Shown here: piece by piece, positions 24,601 to 39,600 of the stretch
Layout of the letters: each line of letters begins with the position of its first letter
How positions within the stretch are numbered: position 1 is the first letter of the stretch
NCBI RefSeq assembly: GCF_014839805.1
Contig: NC_051124.1
Span: 9,176,001-9,240,000, forward strand
Origin: Manduca sexta
Lineage: Eukaryota > Arthropoda > Insecta > Lepidoptera > Sphingidae
Direction of reading: 5' to 3'
DNA length: 64,000 nt
Notes under the pieces: generated by a model
What the model was told of the DNA's origin: nothing
Seen by the model: only the letters and a program-made list of their open reading frames with translations
Database searches by the model: none
Position numbers and translations under genes: made by a program

Positions 24601-27600
24601 GTTACACTGGCTACAATTCTAAATTTAAACTTCTGTACAGTTTCAATTTTACCCCCATTTACTAGATTCCCTGTATTATTAAAAAACGTTTGAATAATTA
24701 AATTTCTATCCCTAAAGGAACGCTCCATACGAAATAAGTTTAGTTAGGATTAAGTGAAAACATCTGAGGATCTCGCTAAGTCGACTTGACCTGATAGTTA
24801 GTAAGTCAAAGCCGCACTTGCCCCAGAAATAACGGGCCTAAAGTGTTCAGAGTCGATGCGAGAAATTAAACCTTTAGCTATGTGAATACTTTATATCGTT
24901 ACAGAATCATAATGTACCTTATTATAGGGTAGTTGAATACATTTTTAAAAACATTTATTAAAAGTAAATGCCATACAAAATCTAAGGACAAATAAATCCA
25001 TGAGGTCCCTGAAGGGGTAGACAGAGGTGTAACTGGTACACCCACTTTCTGCCGTGTGTATTCCGTCACATGTGATAGGGGGCGAGCCTATCGCCATATC
25101 GGGCACAAATTCCAGACTCCGGCCTCATATGGAATAGGAATATATCACTTCCCAACTCGGGGTCGAACCCCAGACCACAACACTGCAGTCACGTAATACA
25201 AACTACGCCACTGACGCAATAAATACATAATATTCTTTTGTATAATTGGTAATGATTGTGCAATGAATTACTCAAAGAAGTATTTGTAAGATATCCAAAT
25301 AAAAACAATCGATTAATACTACTAGAGGTTTCATTAAAGGTCGAAACAATGTCAGTGGGGTTTTATAAATAGTTTTGCCTCAGAGATAACATGAAATTCG
25401 GTGAAATGAAGGGAATGATAAATGTTCCGTTCATAGTTTTGTTATTATCGAATTAAAAGAATAGCCAATATATATTTTTTTATTTATCTAAAATATATGA
25501 CGGCGATAGCCTAGTTGGTTGTGAAACGGACTGCCGAGACGAATGTCCGCAGGTTCAAATCCCAAGGGCACACACCTCTGACTTTTCTAAAATTATGTGT
25601 GTATTCTTTGTGAATCATTGCTTGCTTTAACGGTGAAGGAAAACATCGTGAGGAAACCTGCATACCTGAAAAATTCTCTATAGGAATTTCGAGGGTGTGT
25701 GAAGTCTACCAATCCGCGCTAGGCCAGCGTGGGGGACTAAGGCCTAATCCCTCTCAGTAGTAGAGGAGGCCCGTGCCCAACAGTGGGACAGTATAATATA
25801 CAGGGCTGATATTACTATTATTATTAAAATATATGAAACCGTTTGAAGTTTTGCAATTCTGAATTCGTTCAGCTACTTTTGAGGCTGACTGTACATATCG
25901 ACCGTTCACGAAGCGCGACTCATGAGGATGTGTCACCAAGATGGGGTTTTCCTCCTCGATGACCTAATAATGACGTTTTAGTATGATATTGAACTAATCA
26001 CGACCTCATACAATTTATTAAGAATGGGTTCAATTACTGTCAGGAAGTAACAAAGGTTACGGAGGATAGTGGAGTCCCTTGGTGGCGTAGTTGTAACAAT
26101 ACAACTGGTGCGTTGAGGGTTCGAATCTTGAGTCGAGCAAGTGATTTTGGGTTTTTCTGCCCAGCATTAGCTCGGAGTCTGGAATTTGTGACCGATATGG
26201 CGATAGGCTCGTCCCCTATCACATCATGGGACAGAATACATTCGTGGATGTATTAGATGAAACTCTGCCTACCCTTCCGGGGATAAAAGGCTTATGTGTG
26301 TGTGTGGTAGATTTGAGTTTACTGCTAATCTCAAGCAACGCCGCAGTATTTTTTTACAGCAAATAGTAAAAATAATAATATCAGCCCTGTATCATAATAT
26401 ACTGTCCCACTGTTGGGCACGGGCCTCCTCTACTACTGAGAGGGAATAAGCTTTAGTCCACCACGCTGGCCTAGTGCGGGTTGGTAAACTTCACACACCC
26501 TCGAAAATTCCTAATACAGAATTTCTCAGGTATGCAGGTTTCCTCATGATGTTTTCCTTCACCGTTAAAGCAAGCGATAATTCACAAAGAACAGCAAAGG
26601 TGTACAAAAAATAAAAAATGACAATTTTATTCTTTCCTACATTTCAAAGGACTTACTGGAACGTTCAATCTTTGGCTGATTGAATTAGAGTTCATTGCAG
26701 TGCTGACAATGTTGCGCGTCCTACAGCCGGCCTCCGCATACAAATGCATTCTTAGCTGAATTAATGCCAGATGTCGGGGCGTTTATGTCGCCATCCCTTA
26801 GTTATGTTGGTAGGGGTTTACTGGGATAACTTTCTTTAGAAACATTTGTTTTCTTACTGGTAGGATATATTTCGCACTCTTAATAAAATAATGGCCATTT
26901 CAAAATTGTTAATTTGTGGCAGTCGTCGAAAAAATTTCTTTGCTAGCTTTTTTTTAAGTTGCTATAAAAAGGAGCTTGTTAAAGATAGGTAAAAAATGAA
27001 ATTATAGCATGAAAAAAAGGGAAAAATTAAAAGGTCGCAAACAGAAATTGGTTGTTTGACGATTCCCACAAATTGGCAAATTTGGAATGGGTCATTATTT
27101 TATTAAGGGTGCCATTTTATATCCGCCCAGATTGCGACCGACAAGGTGTCAAAACCCACCATAGTTGTCAATTTTAGTGTCGCGTTCGAGGATCAGCATG
27201 TTTATCCGACCAACAGGCCGGCATAATTGTGGCGATTGCCGAGGGGTATTCATCTCTCGTCAGTCGACATTCTATTGGACACCACTTACCATCAGGCGCG
27301 GTCGGGTCACTTTGCTGTGCACGTTTAAAAAGAAGCCTAAGACTTGTCCGAAAAACCAAATATCGCTCTAATCAAGTTGCAATAAATTTTGTTTTTGAAC
27401 GAAGTTCCTCTGTAAGCGTGGCGAAGAATGAAATTTTCCAAAAGGAAACCCGACACAACCTACAAATAGTTCTAATCATTTTTATATTTCACGCAAATGA
27501 CGAAAGAGAAGCCGGTTATATGGACACTTGGCCATTGCTGCTCCTGTATTTAATCTTTAAGTCTTAATAAAGTGAGGCATTACTATTTAAAAGTAAACTT

Positions 27601-30600
27601 GAGTTTTCTATAGCTAAAATGTGAACCGAATAAGGCGTTTGCGTGGCCGCAGTCGTACTTTGAAATGGTAATGAACTCTGCCTACACTTTTGACATTTGA
27701 GATTTTAAATATCGGTTTCTAAAAATAGATTTCCTTTCATGGTTATAATTGCAGGTGCAACTCTATTTCCTTCTTTCTTCAGGCTCGCTCTATTATGTCA
27801 TGGATCGGTGATAATGCGGAAAGTGGTAGCCCAGGTTGCACCTCTGCTTACCTCTTAGAATAAGGGCCTGATGATTCTTTTTTTAAATTCTTATGGGATG
27901 AAAATATATTATTTTGTGAAATACCCTCTTAGTGTCTCCGATTTGAAACAATGGTTATCCGGTTATTTTTGCCGGTACAATTAAATTTTATTACCACAAA
28001 GTAATAAAGATTTAACGGCTCTAACGAGATACGATCGGCCCAAATTGTGTAATCAGGGGCCCGATTGTGGATGCTATCCAATCAAGGCAGGTTTTCGTTC
28101 CAAATAAAATACTTTTATCAGTAATAGATCGGTTCACATCTGCAGATGTTGCGGTGAGTAAACATGGAATTAAAATAGTTAGTTTTTTTATCATGTTTTA
28201 GGTTTAATGAGGTGTTATTTTAATGTTATGTCTTTACCAGAAAACAAAAGACGACATTGTCGTTGTGTTTCTCAAATTTACAACGTTTACTTTAAAAAGA
28301 TAAAGTAAAAATGGCGCCCGAAAATATGTTTTTTTTTCATGGTCAGGCCGTCAAAATGTAGGTGAGTTTCTATTTAATTAAATACAACTGAAATTTATTA
28401 CTTTGACTAAGTATATTGAAACCGTCGCCTATTGTAGCGGTCGCGTCACAATGATACTGGCTACTACCCTTTATAATGCACCAGTTTTTATCACATTTGT
28501 ATACCTTTTTACATCTCCATTTTTTGCACTTACATTATATGTATTATCTATAATATATATAAGTACGAATCAAGAGCAAGACACTAGTCCCACGCTAATT
28601 TATGCGTCCTTGGAAATTACTCTGAATATATTAATATTAAACTTATTGACATTAAGTTTGTAATGTCGAGTTCATAATGTTTTTATAACTAAAATCTATT
28701 ATCGATTTCTCGTGTAGGTATGAATCGACCTTAATATAATATAGGGCATTGGAAATTTGCGCTTTGAAATCATTTCTTTCTCAGATACCTGAAGTTTCCA
28801 GATAACCCCTTTTTTGTGAAATGAGAATCCGTAACGTCACAATAGTCCGTCCGTCGAGTATTTTACACCTGATATGTTCGAATAGAAATGGAGGGTTAAC
28901 TGAGAAATATTTTCTTTTATGGCTGTTCTATTTAATTTATCTTCTTGTGATTATATCTGAATCTATAATATGAAGATTAATGTAGACAAACTGATTATAA
29001 ATGATATTATTTAAAACAATGCTTCTTAAAAAAAATATTATTAAATATGGAGCTTGTTTTAATCAAAATGATGGAGGAAATTTGAAAGTACTCCTGAACT
29101 ACTAGATAGTAAAAACGCCTGCTGATTCGCAATGGGCCAGTGTAGTGGATTAATACCTAAACCTTCTCAGCAGTAGAGGAGACCTGTACCCAGCAGTGGT
29201 GGTATATACAGGGATGATATTATTTTATACAGGGCTGATATTATTTTTACATATTAAAAAGTCTGCATCTTCATTCTTGCTTAGGGCATAACGCCGTGTT
29301 TATTCTCTTTTGAATAAATATACATATAATATTTTTCCACATATTTTGTATATACATAATTTAACACTTCCTACATCCAGGACGCCTTATAAACTTGGAG
29401 AAAACAGAGTAATTTATATGGATGGCACTTTGTTCCTTATGCTTATTAACATAAGATTGTAACCGTTAAAAACACATAAAACTCTAGATGGCAGAAGACG
29501 CAGTACGTTTCCCACGTTTTATACGGAAGTAGTACGCCCTTACGTCATTGCAGTTGTTGATCCTTGTGCGCAATTTGTATTCGGCTTGCCTGTACGGTAT
29601 GAAGATGTGAATATATTTAATATCTGGCTGGATTTGTTAAGTGAATTGTATTTTGATCCTTGGTGTTAAATAATTAATTAAATATTAATAAAATTATACA
29701 ATTACTTATTGTTTTATGTATCAAAATCATATGTATGGTGTATGTTTTGTTGGTTGTCCAAAAAAAAAAAATATTTGAAGTATCAAATAAATTTCTTGAT
29801 ACATTATTTGAATCAAACGACGAGATTAAATTAACCGTCCGATTGTTTATGAGTTTCAAAACTGCCTGTAAACAAGAAAGACCGTCGGATTTTTCATTCC
29901 AAGCACTGCGCTCGTCACCTTAAGACATAAAATGTTTAAAGTACCCTGAGTTTTTTATTCTCAAAGGAATCGACAAAATAGTTTTTAATTTAAGTTCAAT
30001 ATGTCGACAAATTGTTTCGCGAGGCGTGGAGGGGGGAGGTTCCAGTATTTGATACGAAATTCGTCCCCCCCAAGTGTCCTGGGTTCAATATCCAAATCTG
30101 AACACGACAGTGCTTAATACTAGGCAATAAGGTCGATTAATATCGAAGCCGATTAGCTTAATACACGACAGCACTTAGCAACCTGATGATGATCATCTAT
30201 CTCGCTGCTTTTGATCGTGATCGTTAAACAATGTCTTTAAGCTGTCTTAGTGTTTCCATATAAATTAAGTTTTAGATTTAAAGCCAATCTGGAGTTAAAT
30301 GTGGTCCATTGAAATTCAAAAGAATTTACTATCACCCACGTTACGCATTGTTTGGACTTTTGATATAAAAAAGCTATCGTTTTTTGGAAATAGAAACAAC
30401 TTTTCTTTTTATATACGCCTTGCGTCTAGATTTTGGATACAGTGGCTTTATTCCCCATCATAAGGGCCCCAAGTGAATTAAGAAAAGCATTTTAATTAAC
30501 GTATTTTTTTTTTTGGAAAAAAATACGTTTTTATAAGTTTTGGTAATAGACCTGGCTTTATTCGCGACCATAGCGTTGAAGTCTTATTTGTTTTTTTTTT

Positions 30601-33600
30601 TTATTGCTTCGTATGACGAGACGAGCTTGCCGTTCGCCTGATGGTAAGCCATACGACCGCCCATAAACAGTAGAAACACCATCCAACACCTTAAATTACA
30701 AAGTATTGTTTGGTATTCTACTACGCTCGCCATCCTGAGACAGTCTCAGTATGAACTAAAGTTTATCTGAAAACTGATGTCCTTTATAAGTCTAACAAAA
30801 GGTTTATTATTATAATTACTGAGATAAATGCTTTGATGGAAAATTTTGCTAAACAAAGGTTATAGTTGTGGTTGATAAGGAGTGAATTCTCATTGTCATT
30901 GCGATAAGGTTGTTATTCGCTAAGATGTTTAGGAATAATGTTTTGGAAAATAGAACTCTTTATTCTATAAAGAATGTTGTTTTTTTTTCAATTCTTGAAT
31001 GGATTACTAACTAAAATTTACATTAAATCTATACTTATTATATAAAGCTGAAGAGTTTGTTTGTTTGTTTGAACGCGCTAATCTCAGGAACTACCGGCCC
31101 AAACCGAAAAATTCTTTTTACGTTGGATAGCCCTTTGTTCGTGGAGTGCTATAGGCTATATATCATCACGCTATACCCAATAGGAGCGGGGCAGTAATGG
31201 CTAATCTCAGGAACTACCGGTCCAAACTGAAAAATCTTTTGCGTTGGATAGCTCTTTGTTCGTGGAGTGCTATAGGCTATATATCATCACGCTATACCCA
31301 ATAGGAGCGGAGCAGTAATGGCTAATCTCAGGAACTACCGGTTTGAACTGAAAAAATCTTTTTGTGTTGGATAGCCCTTTGTTCCTGGAGTGCTATAGGC
31401 TATACATCATCACGCTATGACCAATAGGAGCGGAGCAGTTATGAAACATGTTGCAAAAACGGGGAAAAATTATTAGTTTTGAGAGCTTCCGTTGCGTGCG
31501 CTGCGTAAACGGTTAAAGTTATGCAACAATGATGTATGACGGGATTGTTCCTCTTAAAAGTTCTAAAAATATATTATAAAACAAAGTCCCCCGCTACATC
31601 TGTCTGCCTGAACGTGTTAAACTCAAAAACTATCCAACGTACTAAGATGAAATTTGGTATGGAGACAGTTTGAGACCCTGGGAACAACATAGGCTCCCGG
31701 GAAACTACTACTTTTATAGCGAAAAACTTTAGCCTGAAAAACTTTATAACGCGGGCGGAGCCGCGGGCAAAAGCTAGTTATTTAATAATTCCTGAGAGGG
31801 TTGTGGACTGCATAGGAAATGAAAGTTTGTTATTTTATAAGTAAACAAATCAGAAAGGACTGCTGAGAGAAATGTCCGCAGCGTCAAAACCCAAGGACAC
31901 GCACCACTGACTTTTCTAAAGCAATCGCTTGCTTTAACGGTGAAGGAAAACATCGTGAGGAAACCTGCATACCTGGGAAGTTCTCTGGAGGAATTTTAAG
32001 GGTGTGTGAAGTCTACCAATCCGCATTATCCCTCTCAGTAGTAGAGGAGGCCCGTGCCTAGCAGTGAGACAGTATTTAATACGTGGCTTGTATTATAATT
32101 ATTATTAATAAATTAACTGGTATTGTTATGTGCAAGTGATTTTCATCATAATTAGTTCAAAACTAAAAGGTAAGTTGACCTTTAGTAAAACAAAACAATT
32201 ACCATCTATCCGTTATTGTGTGCACAATTGTTCTTATTTGGTATAGCTCTATGAATTATTCTTTGTGCTGTAACGTTCGCATTGTTTCGGTCTTAAGAGT
32301 CACTTGAAAGAGGTTTTATGTCTTTTTTTTTATATTTCTATTCGTTTTGTAGTTTTTAGTGACCAGTTACAAATCCGGGTTCCAAGTTACGATGTCATTT
32401 ACGTTACACATTTTAAATAGTTAATATAATGTTAAAATTTTTGTGAGATATGCTTTTAAGTTTATACTGTTATGAAAATTACAATATTTTTTTACGACAC
32501 CTAAATAAATGAGTTGTTTTATTGTTGGTATACTATAATATAATAATAATAAATTTGTTTATTGTAAAAAACTACAGTAATATATTTAAACTCTAACAAT
32601 CTGAGTTAGGGTATAAAATATTACATTTTTCATAAAATATGGGAGTGTCTAAAGCCAAACTAGGAAGAACCCGTAATTTGGTCTGCAGTGCTGATCTGGA
32701 GTTATAATTATCTAATAGCGTCTAATAAATGTATACAAGGTTGTGTGTGTGTGTGCGTGCGTGCGTGCATGCGTGCGTGCGCGTGTGTGGGTGTGTAAAA
32801 GTGTTTATGTGAAATATTGTATAACAATATAATTACATGGTTTCCGAATCGTACGCGTGTATTCAAACTACATTCTCGCTTTCTGGCGCAAACGAAATTG
32901 AGTCTAATTGACACCATATCACAAATAGCCGGTCAATAAACACGAAATCAATGTATGAGTGTCATGCACATAACAGTATACATCCGAACCCATACAATCC
33001 CACCCCACCAATAACCAAAGCTTAACCGCTCCCGTGTAGGATCCCGCTTTGTTAACTATCTGTACGCTCGAGTACTAATGGCTCAAGTTTAATTTATTTG
33101 CTTATTGGCTTTACTGGCGAAGTTTGTAATTTTTTTTATAGTTATACGCGTACAGCAAAGTGAATCCAACTGGACCTGATGGTAAGTGAAGTGGGGTCTA
33201 ATTGACTGAAGAGTAAGATTACCCCTTGCCAGTCGACACAATTTTGCCGGCCTGTTGGATTCGGATATATATAGGCTGATCCCGGAGCGCGACACACGTG
33301 GCCCTCTATAGTGGGTTTTAATACTTTGTTATACGGGCATATATAAAATATATCCCATCACCAGCAAAGTATATTTTATACATTACTGATAGTGTTCGCG
33401 TAATAGCAATTGTTAGTAGTCTTTCGATGAGTCGATTTAAGATCGAAGAATAGTCAATGTCGGCATAATTCTGGCGACAGTTTAAGGCAACTTTTCCTAT
33501 TGTCGACATTGTTTTCGGATTACATTTTACTCTTTCACAACGCTTGTCAGCCTTCCCCAGAACCAGCGATCGAACACTTAACAGTTTTACGGCCAAAGTA

Positions 33601-36600
33601 CTGCTCTAAATCAATATCTATGACGCGCTGTAATAGCGAAAATTAGAACTGCGTTTTTTTTGTTGTAGAAAAAGTTCTTTATTACTACCGCCCAACCTTC
33701 GTGGAAGAAGAATCCTAGCAAAAATCAAACCAGTTAAATGCAATGTTAAGTACAATAACTACACTTTAAACACACAATTCTTTGAAAAATGGCGATACGA
33801 ATAAATTACTTTTAATATTTAAAGATACACGCGGTTAATGGCACACCTCCACGTAATAAAACTCATTGGAATTTATTTAGTAACGTACTTTTTTGCGTGA
33901 CATTAAACCCGCTCACGTTCTCGCATAACCAGAAATCGACTAAAACATGTAAAATATGTCCCATTTGTACGTGTAATTGTAATGCCATTAAAATTCGTCG
34001 CGTTACGCTCGATGAGTCATTGTCGATATTCACTAACCGCCATCGTAGTCTATGGTTATATTACACTAGCTTTTGCCCGCGGCTCCGCCCGCGTTATAAA
34101 GTTTTTTAGGCTAAAGTTTTCCGTTATAAAAGTAGTAGTTTCCCGGGAGCCTATGTTCTTCACGGGGTCTCAAACTGTCGCCATACCAAATTTCATCTTA
34201 ATACGTTGGGTAGTTATGAGTTTATCACGTTAAGGCAGACAGATGCAGTGGGGACTTTGTTATATTATTTAGAACTTTTAAGTGAAACAATCCCGTCATA
34301 CATCATTGTTGCATAACTTTAACCGTTTACGCAGCGCAGGCAACGGAAGCTCTCAAAACTCATAATTTTCCCCGTTTTTGCAACATGTTTCATTACTGCT
34401 CCGCTCCTATTGGTTATAGCATGATGATATATAGCCTATAGCACTCCAGGAACAAAGGGCTATCCAACACAAAAAGAATTTTTCAGTTCAAACCGGTAGT
34501 TCCTGAGATTAGCCATTACTGCTCCGCTCCTATTGGTCATAGCGTGATGATATATAGCTTATAGCGGTCCACAAATAAAGGGCTATCCAACACAAAACGA
34601 ATTTTTCAGTTGAAACCGGTAGTTCCTGAGATTAGCCATTACTGCTCCGCTCCTATTGGTCATAGCGTGATGATATATAACTTTGAGCACTCCACAAACA
34701 AAGGACTATTCAACACAAAAATATTTTTTCAGTTCGAATCGGTAGTTCCTGAGATTAGCCATTACTGCTCCGCTCCTATTGAATATAGCGTGATGATATA
34801 TAGCCTATAGCTCTCCACGAACAAAGGGCTATCCAACGCAAAAAGAATTTTTCAGTTTGGACCGGTAGTTCCTGAGATTAGCCATTACTGCCCCGCTCCT
34901 ATTGGGTATAGCGTGATGATATATAGCCTATAGCACTCCACGAATAAAGGGCTATCCAACGCAAAAGAATTTTTCAGTTTGGACCGGTAGTTCCTGAGAT
35001 TAGCCATTACTGCCCCGCTCCTATTGGGTATAGCGTGATGATATATAGCCTATAGCACTCCACGAACAAAGGGCTATCCAACGCAAAAAGAATTTTTCAG
35101 TTTGGACCGGTAGTTCCTGAGATTAGCGCGTTCAAACAAACAAACAAACAAACAAACTCTTCAGCTTTATATAATAGTATAGATTCCATTTTTAAAAATG
35201 TTACCTATTTTTTAATTATTGACAATTCTGTGATTTTACCATCTTCGTATTTCATTCAGTTTCTTAATTAAACTAATGTCTTGACAACCCTATATCTCAA
35301 AAGGCCATTGGCTTCTTAAATACGCGCCGCTAACGTATTAAAATAGGGTTGCCTCATGTAAATAACGCGACACCTTCCACATAACATGGAGTAATTATTA
35401 TTCAGTGCTACACCTGGTTATGTTTGTTTCGGGAATTCCGTGCGTTATCAATATCGTGCCAGACTGTACATAATGTAAGGCCTGTCGCACGCATCACAGA
35501 TTACCTGGTCGCGAGCGTAGTACAATCACGTACACATGAGTCACCCGATTTGTTTCACATGCTCCACAGTTAATGCCCATGCGTGGGTTGGTAATTAAAT
35601 GTTGTTTGCTGCAATCTCTGTTCCTTGTTTACGTTTGGTTATTGTTTTTCGAGTGCGAGTGTTCTGCTTTTTATGAAGGGTTGTCGATATTTGTATTTAA
35701 ATCGCATTTTTTTTATTAGTCTGCCGATTAGTTGAATCGCCAGGGTTGTCAACAGACTTAATAAAATGAATATTTAATTAGTGTGGCCGTTTTACTTAAA
35801 CATTTCGTACTAATGAGTGAGAATATTTTATGTAAAATAATAATTGCATTAACACAAGTCTTTAATAAAATGCGATAAAACTGCAGGTCGTAAAATTTAG
35901 GTCGAATTTGTACTTAACAGTCCTGAATTATTTTACATTGACTAAAAAGAAAATACTTCCGGGCCGCAGGATTCGAGATGATTGGATTATACGTAACCTA
36001 TTGTTTTTTTTAACCGCCCATGATATTAACAACTTTGCCACGCTAAAATAGACTCTATTTAATAGTAAATTGGTATTTGTGGTAGGACGGTACCTCATGT
36101 AGTAATTTTCGAATTGAAATAGAATAAAATTTCCAATGTCTAAATATAATTAATGCAGAATGGATATTTTCCAGTGCATTTTGGTTTAAAAAAAAGTAAT
36201 AAGACAATACAAATTTATCTTTATAACGATCATCCCGCCTCATAATAAAATTGGACCTCCACGATCGGTTTAATTTCATTGGAACCCGTTCGGTAGTAAT
36301 CACGTATCTATTTTAATGGGAGTTCCTTAAAATAGATGAATATTTTCACGTTGTTGTTTTTTCAAAATTTAAAATACGCGGTCGTTATTATTTAAGAAAA
36401 AAAAAAACAATAAATCATAGGTTTATGATAAATAGGTTGCATTTAAATTTGAGTATTTTTATTTGCCTTTTTGATGGTCTTGGAATACCTATACGAACAT
36501 ATCAATAGTTGATCTGTATATACATTATGTTGATCAATGTGTCACTCATAAAGTATACTTAAGGTATGGAGAAACCACTTGAGTTCAGAAGCAATTTTTT

Positions 36601-39600
36601 TTTTTTAGTTGAGTACATAAAAGCTAAGTACTGATTAATTCGTTCACTCAAAATAAAACTAAAATAATTTAATCATCATTACTTCATCATATTATTAATA
36701 CGATATGAAACTATAATATGCGAACCTTCATAACACCATTACTTTCTGAATAAAAGATGTAATAAACTACAATACATTTGTCTTCGCGAAATTATTTCAG
36801 AATTGATTTTGCAGGATTTACGGCTCCATTTTGCAAGGTGCCATTTTTATTCTACCGCCCCCAGGCCCTTGGAACTTGGGCTCGTAAAACGTAGTCTTAT
36901 TGATGGTGATTGGAAAAGTTCTGTTTGTATGAGCGAGCTGAACTACTCAGCCAAGTCAATAAGGTTCATAATGGTACCTTTTTGTGATTTTGTTTTAGGT
37001 GCGAGAAATTATTCTTTGTACGTTTGTAATAGAGCTCGTTTTCGTTAATTAAATTTTGTATAGTAATGTACGATTGTTTTGTCGAGAATCAGCTTATTCA
37101 AACGCTTATACGGTTCGGTAAATAACACATCATTCAGTAAATTAGATACTTCATTAATGTTAATGAAATTGTTTAATCCGATTCAAACGTAATCCTATTT
37201 AAATGTCTATAAAGTTTGTTAAAGTATACATTATTTATTAGATTTGCTACAATATTAATACCAATTGTATAAACAAATCTTGAGTTTAGAAAGGCATCGC
37301 TTACACTTCTAAATTATAGAAAGACAAACTATTTAAAACTCTCTCTTTACTTCTGGAGACTATGTTTCAGTGACAATGGATGGTTGGTTTGGTTGGTATT
37401 CGTGTGTCCATATGCAAGGTGTAAAACTCGCCGTAGTGGCCCACGTAAGTGTGACGCGTTCCGGGATCATACTGTGATATTTGGTTTCAAACAGGCCGGC
37501 ATAATTTTGTCGACTGGTGAGGGGTAATCATTTCGTCATTCGACACTATATCTGATTACTGACATTGTAGCCAGGTAACTACTGGACATAATAAGACTGA
37601 ACACTTCATGTCTCAAGATGGCGAGCGCAGTGGAATGCCAAACAATACTTAGTAATACAAGGTGTTGGATGGTGTTTCTCCTGTTTAAAGGGCGATCGTA
37701 TCGCTTACCATCAGGCGAACGGCAAGCTTTCATCATTCAAATCAATAAAAAATAATAATATTTGGTTTATTTTATAATAATAACTTATTATTTTATAATA
37801 ATGAAACGAGGAATATGAAAAAAAAAAAATGAAAAATCGTTTATTGGAAATCAATAGACTTACAAAGAATTAATGCTACTTAAAATGAACAAACACTATG
37901 AGATCCTTAAAACTAGAATTACCAGAGGTACCCAAACTAGGCATAGCCTGTATCTTGGGCTACCCAAAACAGAGTTTGCTTTAGCTGAGTATTAGGGTGA
38001 AAGGAAGAAAAATACATGTAGGTAACAGAATGCCAAAACAATATAAGAACTTATTGTGGATACAAATCAAAAAGTAATATTAATAAAAATTAAAAAAAAT
38101 AATAATAATAATAAAATAATAATTGAAACAAATTATAAACTGAGACTAAATTTAAATTCAGTTCTTAAACAATACTTAGTAATACAAGGTGTTGGATGGT
38201 GTTTCTACTGTTTAAAGGGCGGTCGTATCACTTACCATCAGGCAAACGGCAAGCTCTCATCATTCAAATCAATAAAAAATAATAATATTTGGCTTATTTT
38301 ACTTTACTTTTATTTTAAAAAAATCTACATATTCGGAAACAAAGATATTGATCATTCGCTAACCCTAAACCAGCGCAACGTACTGGCACAAGTATGCGGT
38401 GAATTAAAATCGTCTGCCACAAGTCTGTCTGATCACGACTCGAGCTATGTACGGTATGAGGTATCCAAACGACACGCAGGACCGAAATACACGCAGTTCC
38501 ATGATCTTCAACTGTATATGCCAAGTTACTTGACATTAAGGATGTTTTTATATGAATAGATCTGGGTTCCATGCGCGTGAGTGGTTGAATGGAAGAAAGG
38601 TTTGAACATTTCCCGGATTAAAAAGTAGCCAATATGTTAATTCAGCTTCTCTGGGGCTAAATGTCGATATTTAACGGTTTGTGTGTTTGATTGTAATAAA
38701 CATTTGAAACTGTTCTGTTTATTAATAATAATAATATCAGCCCTGTATTATATTACTTGCGCACTGCTGAGCACGGGCCTTCTCTACTACTGAGAGGGAT
38801 TAGGCCTTAGTCCACCACGCTGGCCTAGTGCGGATTGGTAGACTACACACATCCTCGAAATTCCTATAGAGAACTTCTCAGGTATGCAGGTTTCCTCACG
38901 ATGTTTTCCTTCACCGATAAAGCGAACGATAATTCACAAAGAATACACACATAATTTTTTTTTAGAAAAATCAGAAGTGTGTGCCCTTGGGATTTGAACC
39001 TGCGGACATTCGTCTCGGCAGTCCGTTCCACACCCAACTAGGCTATCGCTGCTTTGTTTGTTTCTGTTTATTAGTAGTGTAGTAGAATTACGCTCTTTAG
39101 TTTCATCTCTGACTCAAATTTATAGAAATGGCAGATCTGTTTTGATTTACAATTTAATTAATAAAAATACATCTGTAGTTATATCTCCGAAGCGGTAAGC
39201 AGAGGCGCCACTTTTGCGTCCACAGTGCGTCAAAATTTTCCAATGATTGAATAGAGGCAAGCCTGTCGCCACGCGCAAATTCTTAAACAAATAACTTGTA
39301 AGCTATTGTTACTCTTATGTTTCTTAATAAAACGCCTAGGAAGTTCTATAAAATACCAATAAAAATTCAAACGCGAAACGCAGTTTGCAATTCACGCGAT
39401 TAGTATGCACACATGCCTATATTCAAATATTGTACACAGCATAGAATCAATCTCACGTTCAGTACCAAAGGCGAGTCGTCTCCGTTCGTAAGTATAGTGA
39501 TCATTTCGACAAATTCATTATCCATGTCACGTTTTCTTCGGACGACTTACTTAAAATTCCTACGCCGATGCAGCATTCTAAATGAATCCAGTAACACTGC

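Noticed and set aside
27229..27567. 112-codon + strand ORF with an antisense partner
   Set aside because: The first half is repeat family F, and the rest is unremarkable AT-rich DNA.
34392..35127. Regular repeats considered as a CRISPR-like array
   Set aside because: Units of about 122 bp follow one another with no unique spacers and lie inside a Helitron in a eukaryotic intron.
38056..38559. 167-codon + strand ORF
   Set aside because: It starts in an A-rich tract and crosses a duplicated repeat D segment; no domain is visible.
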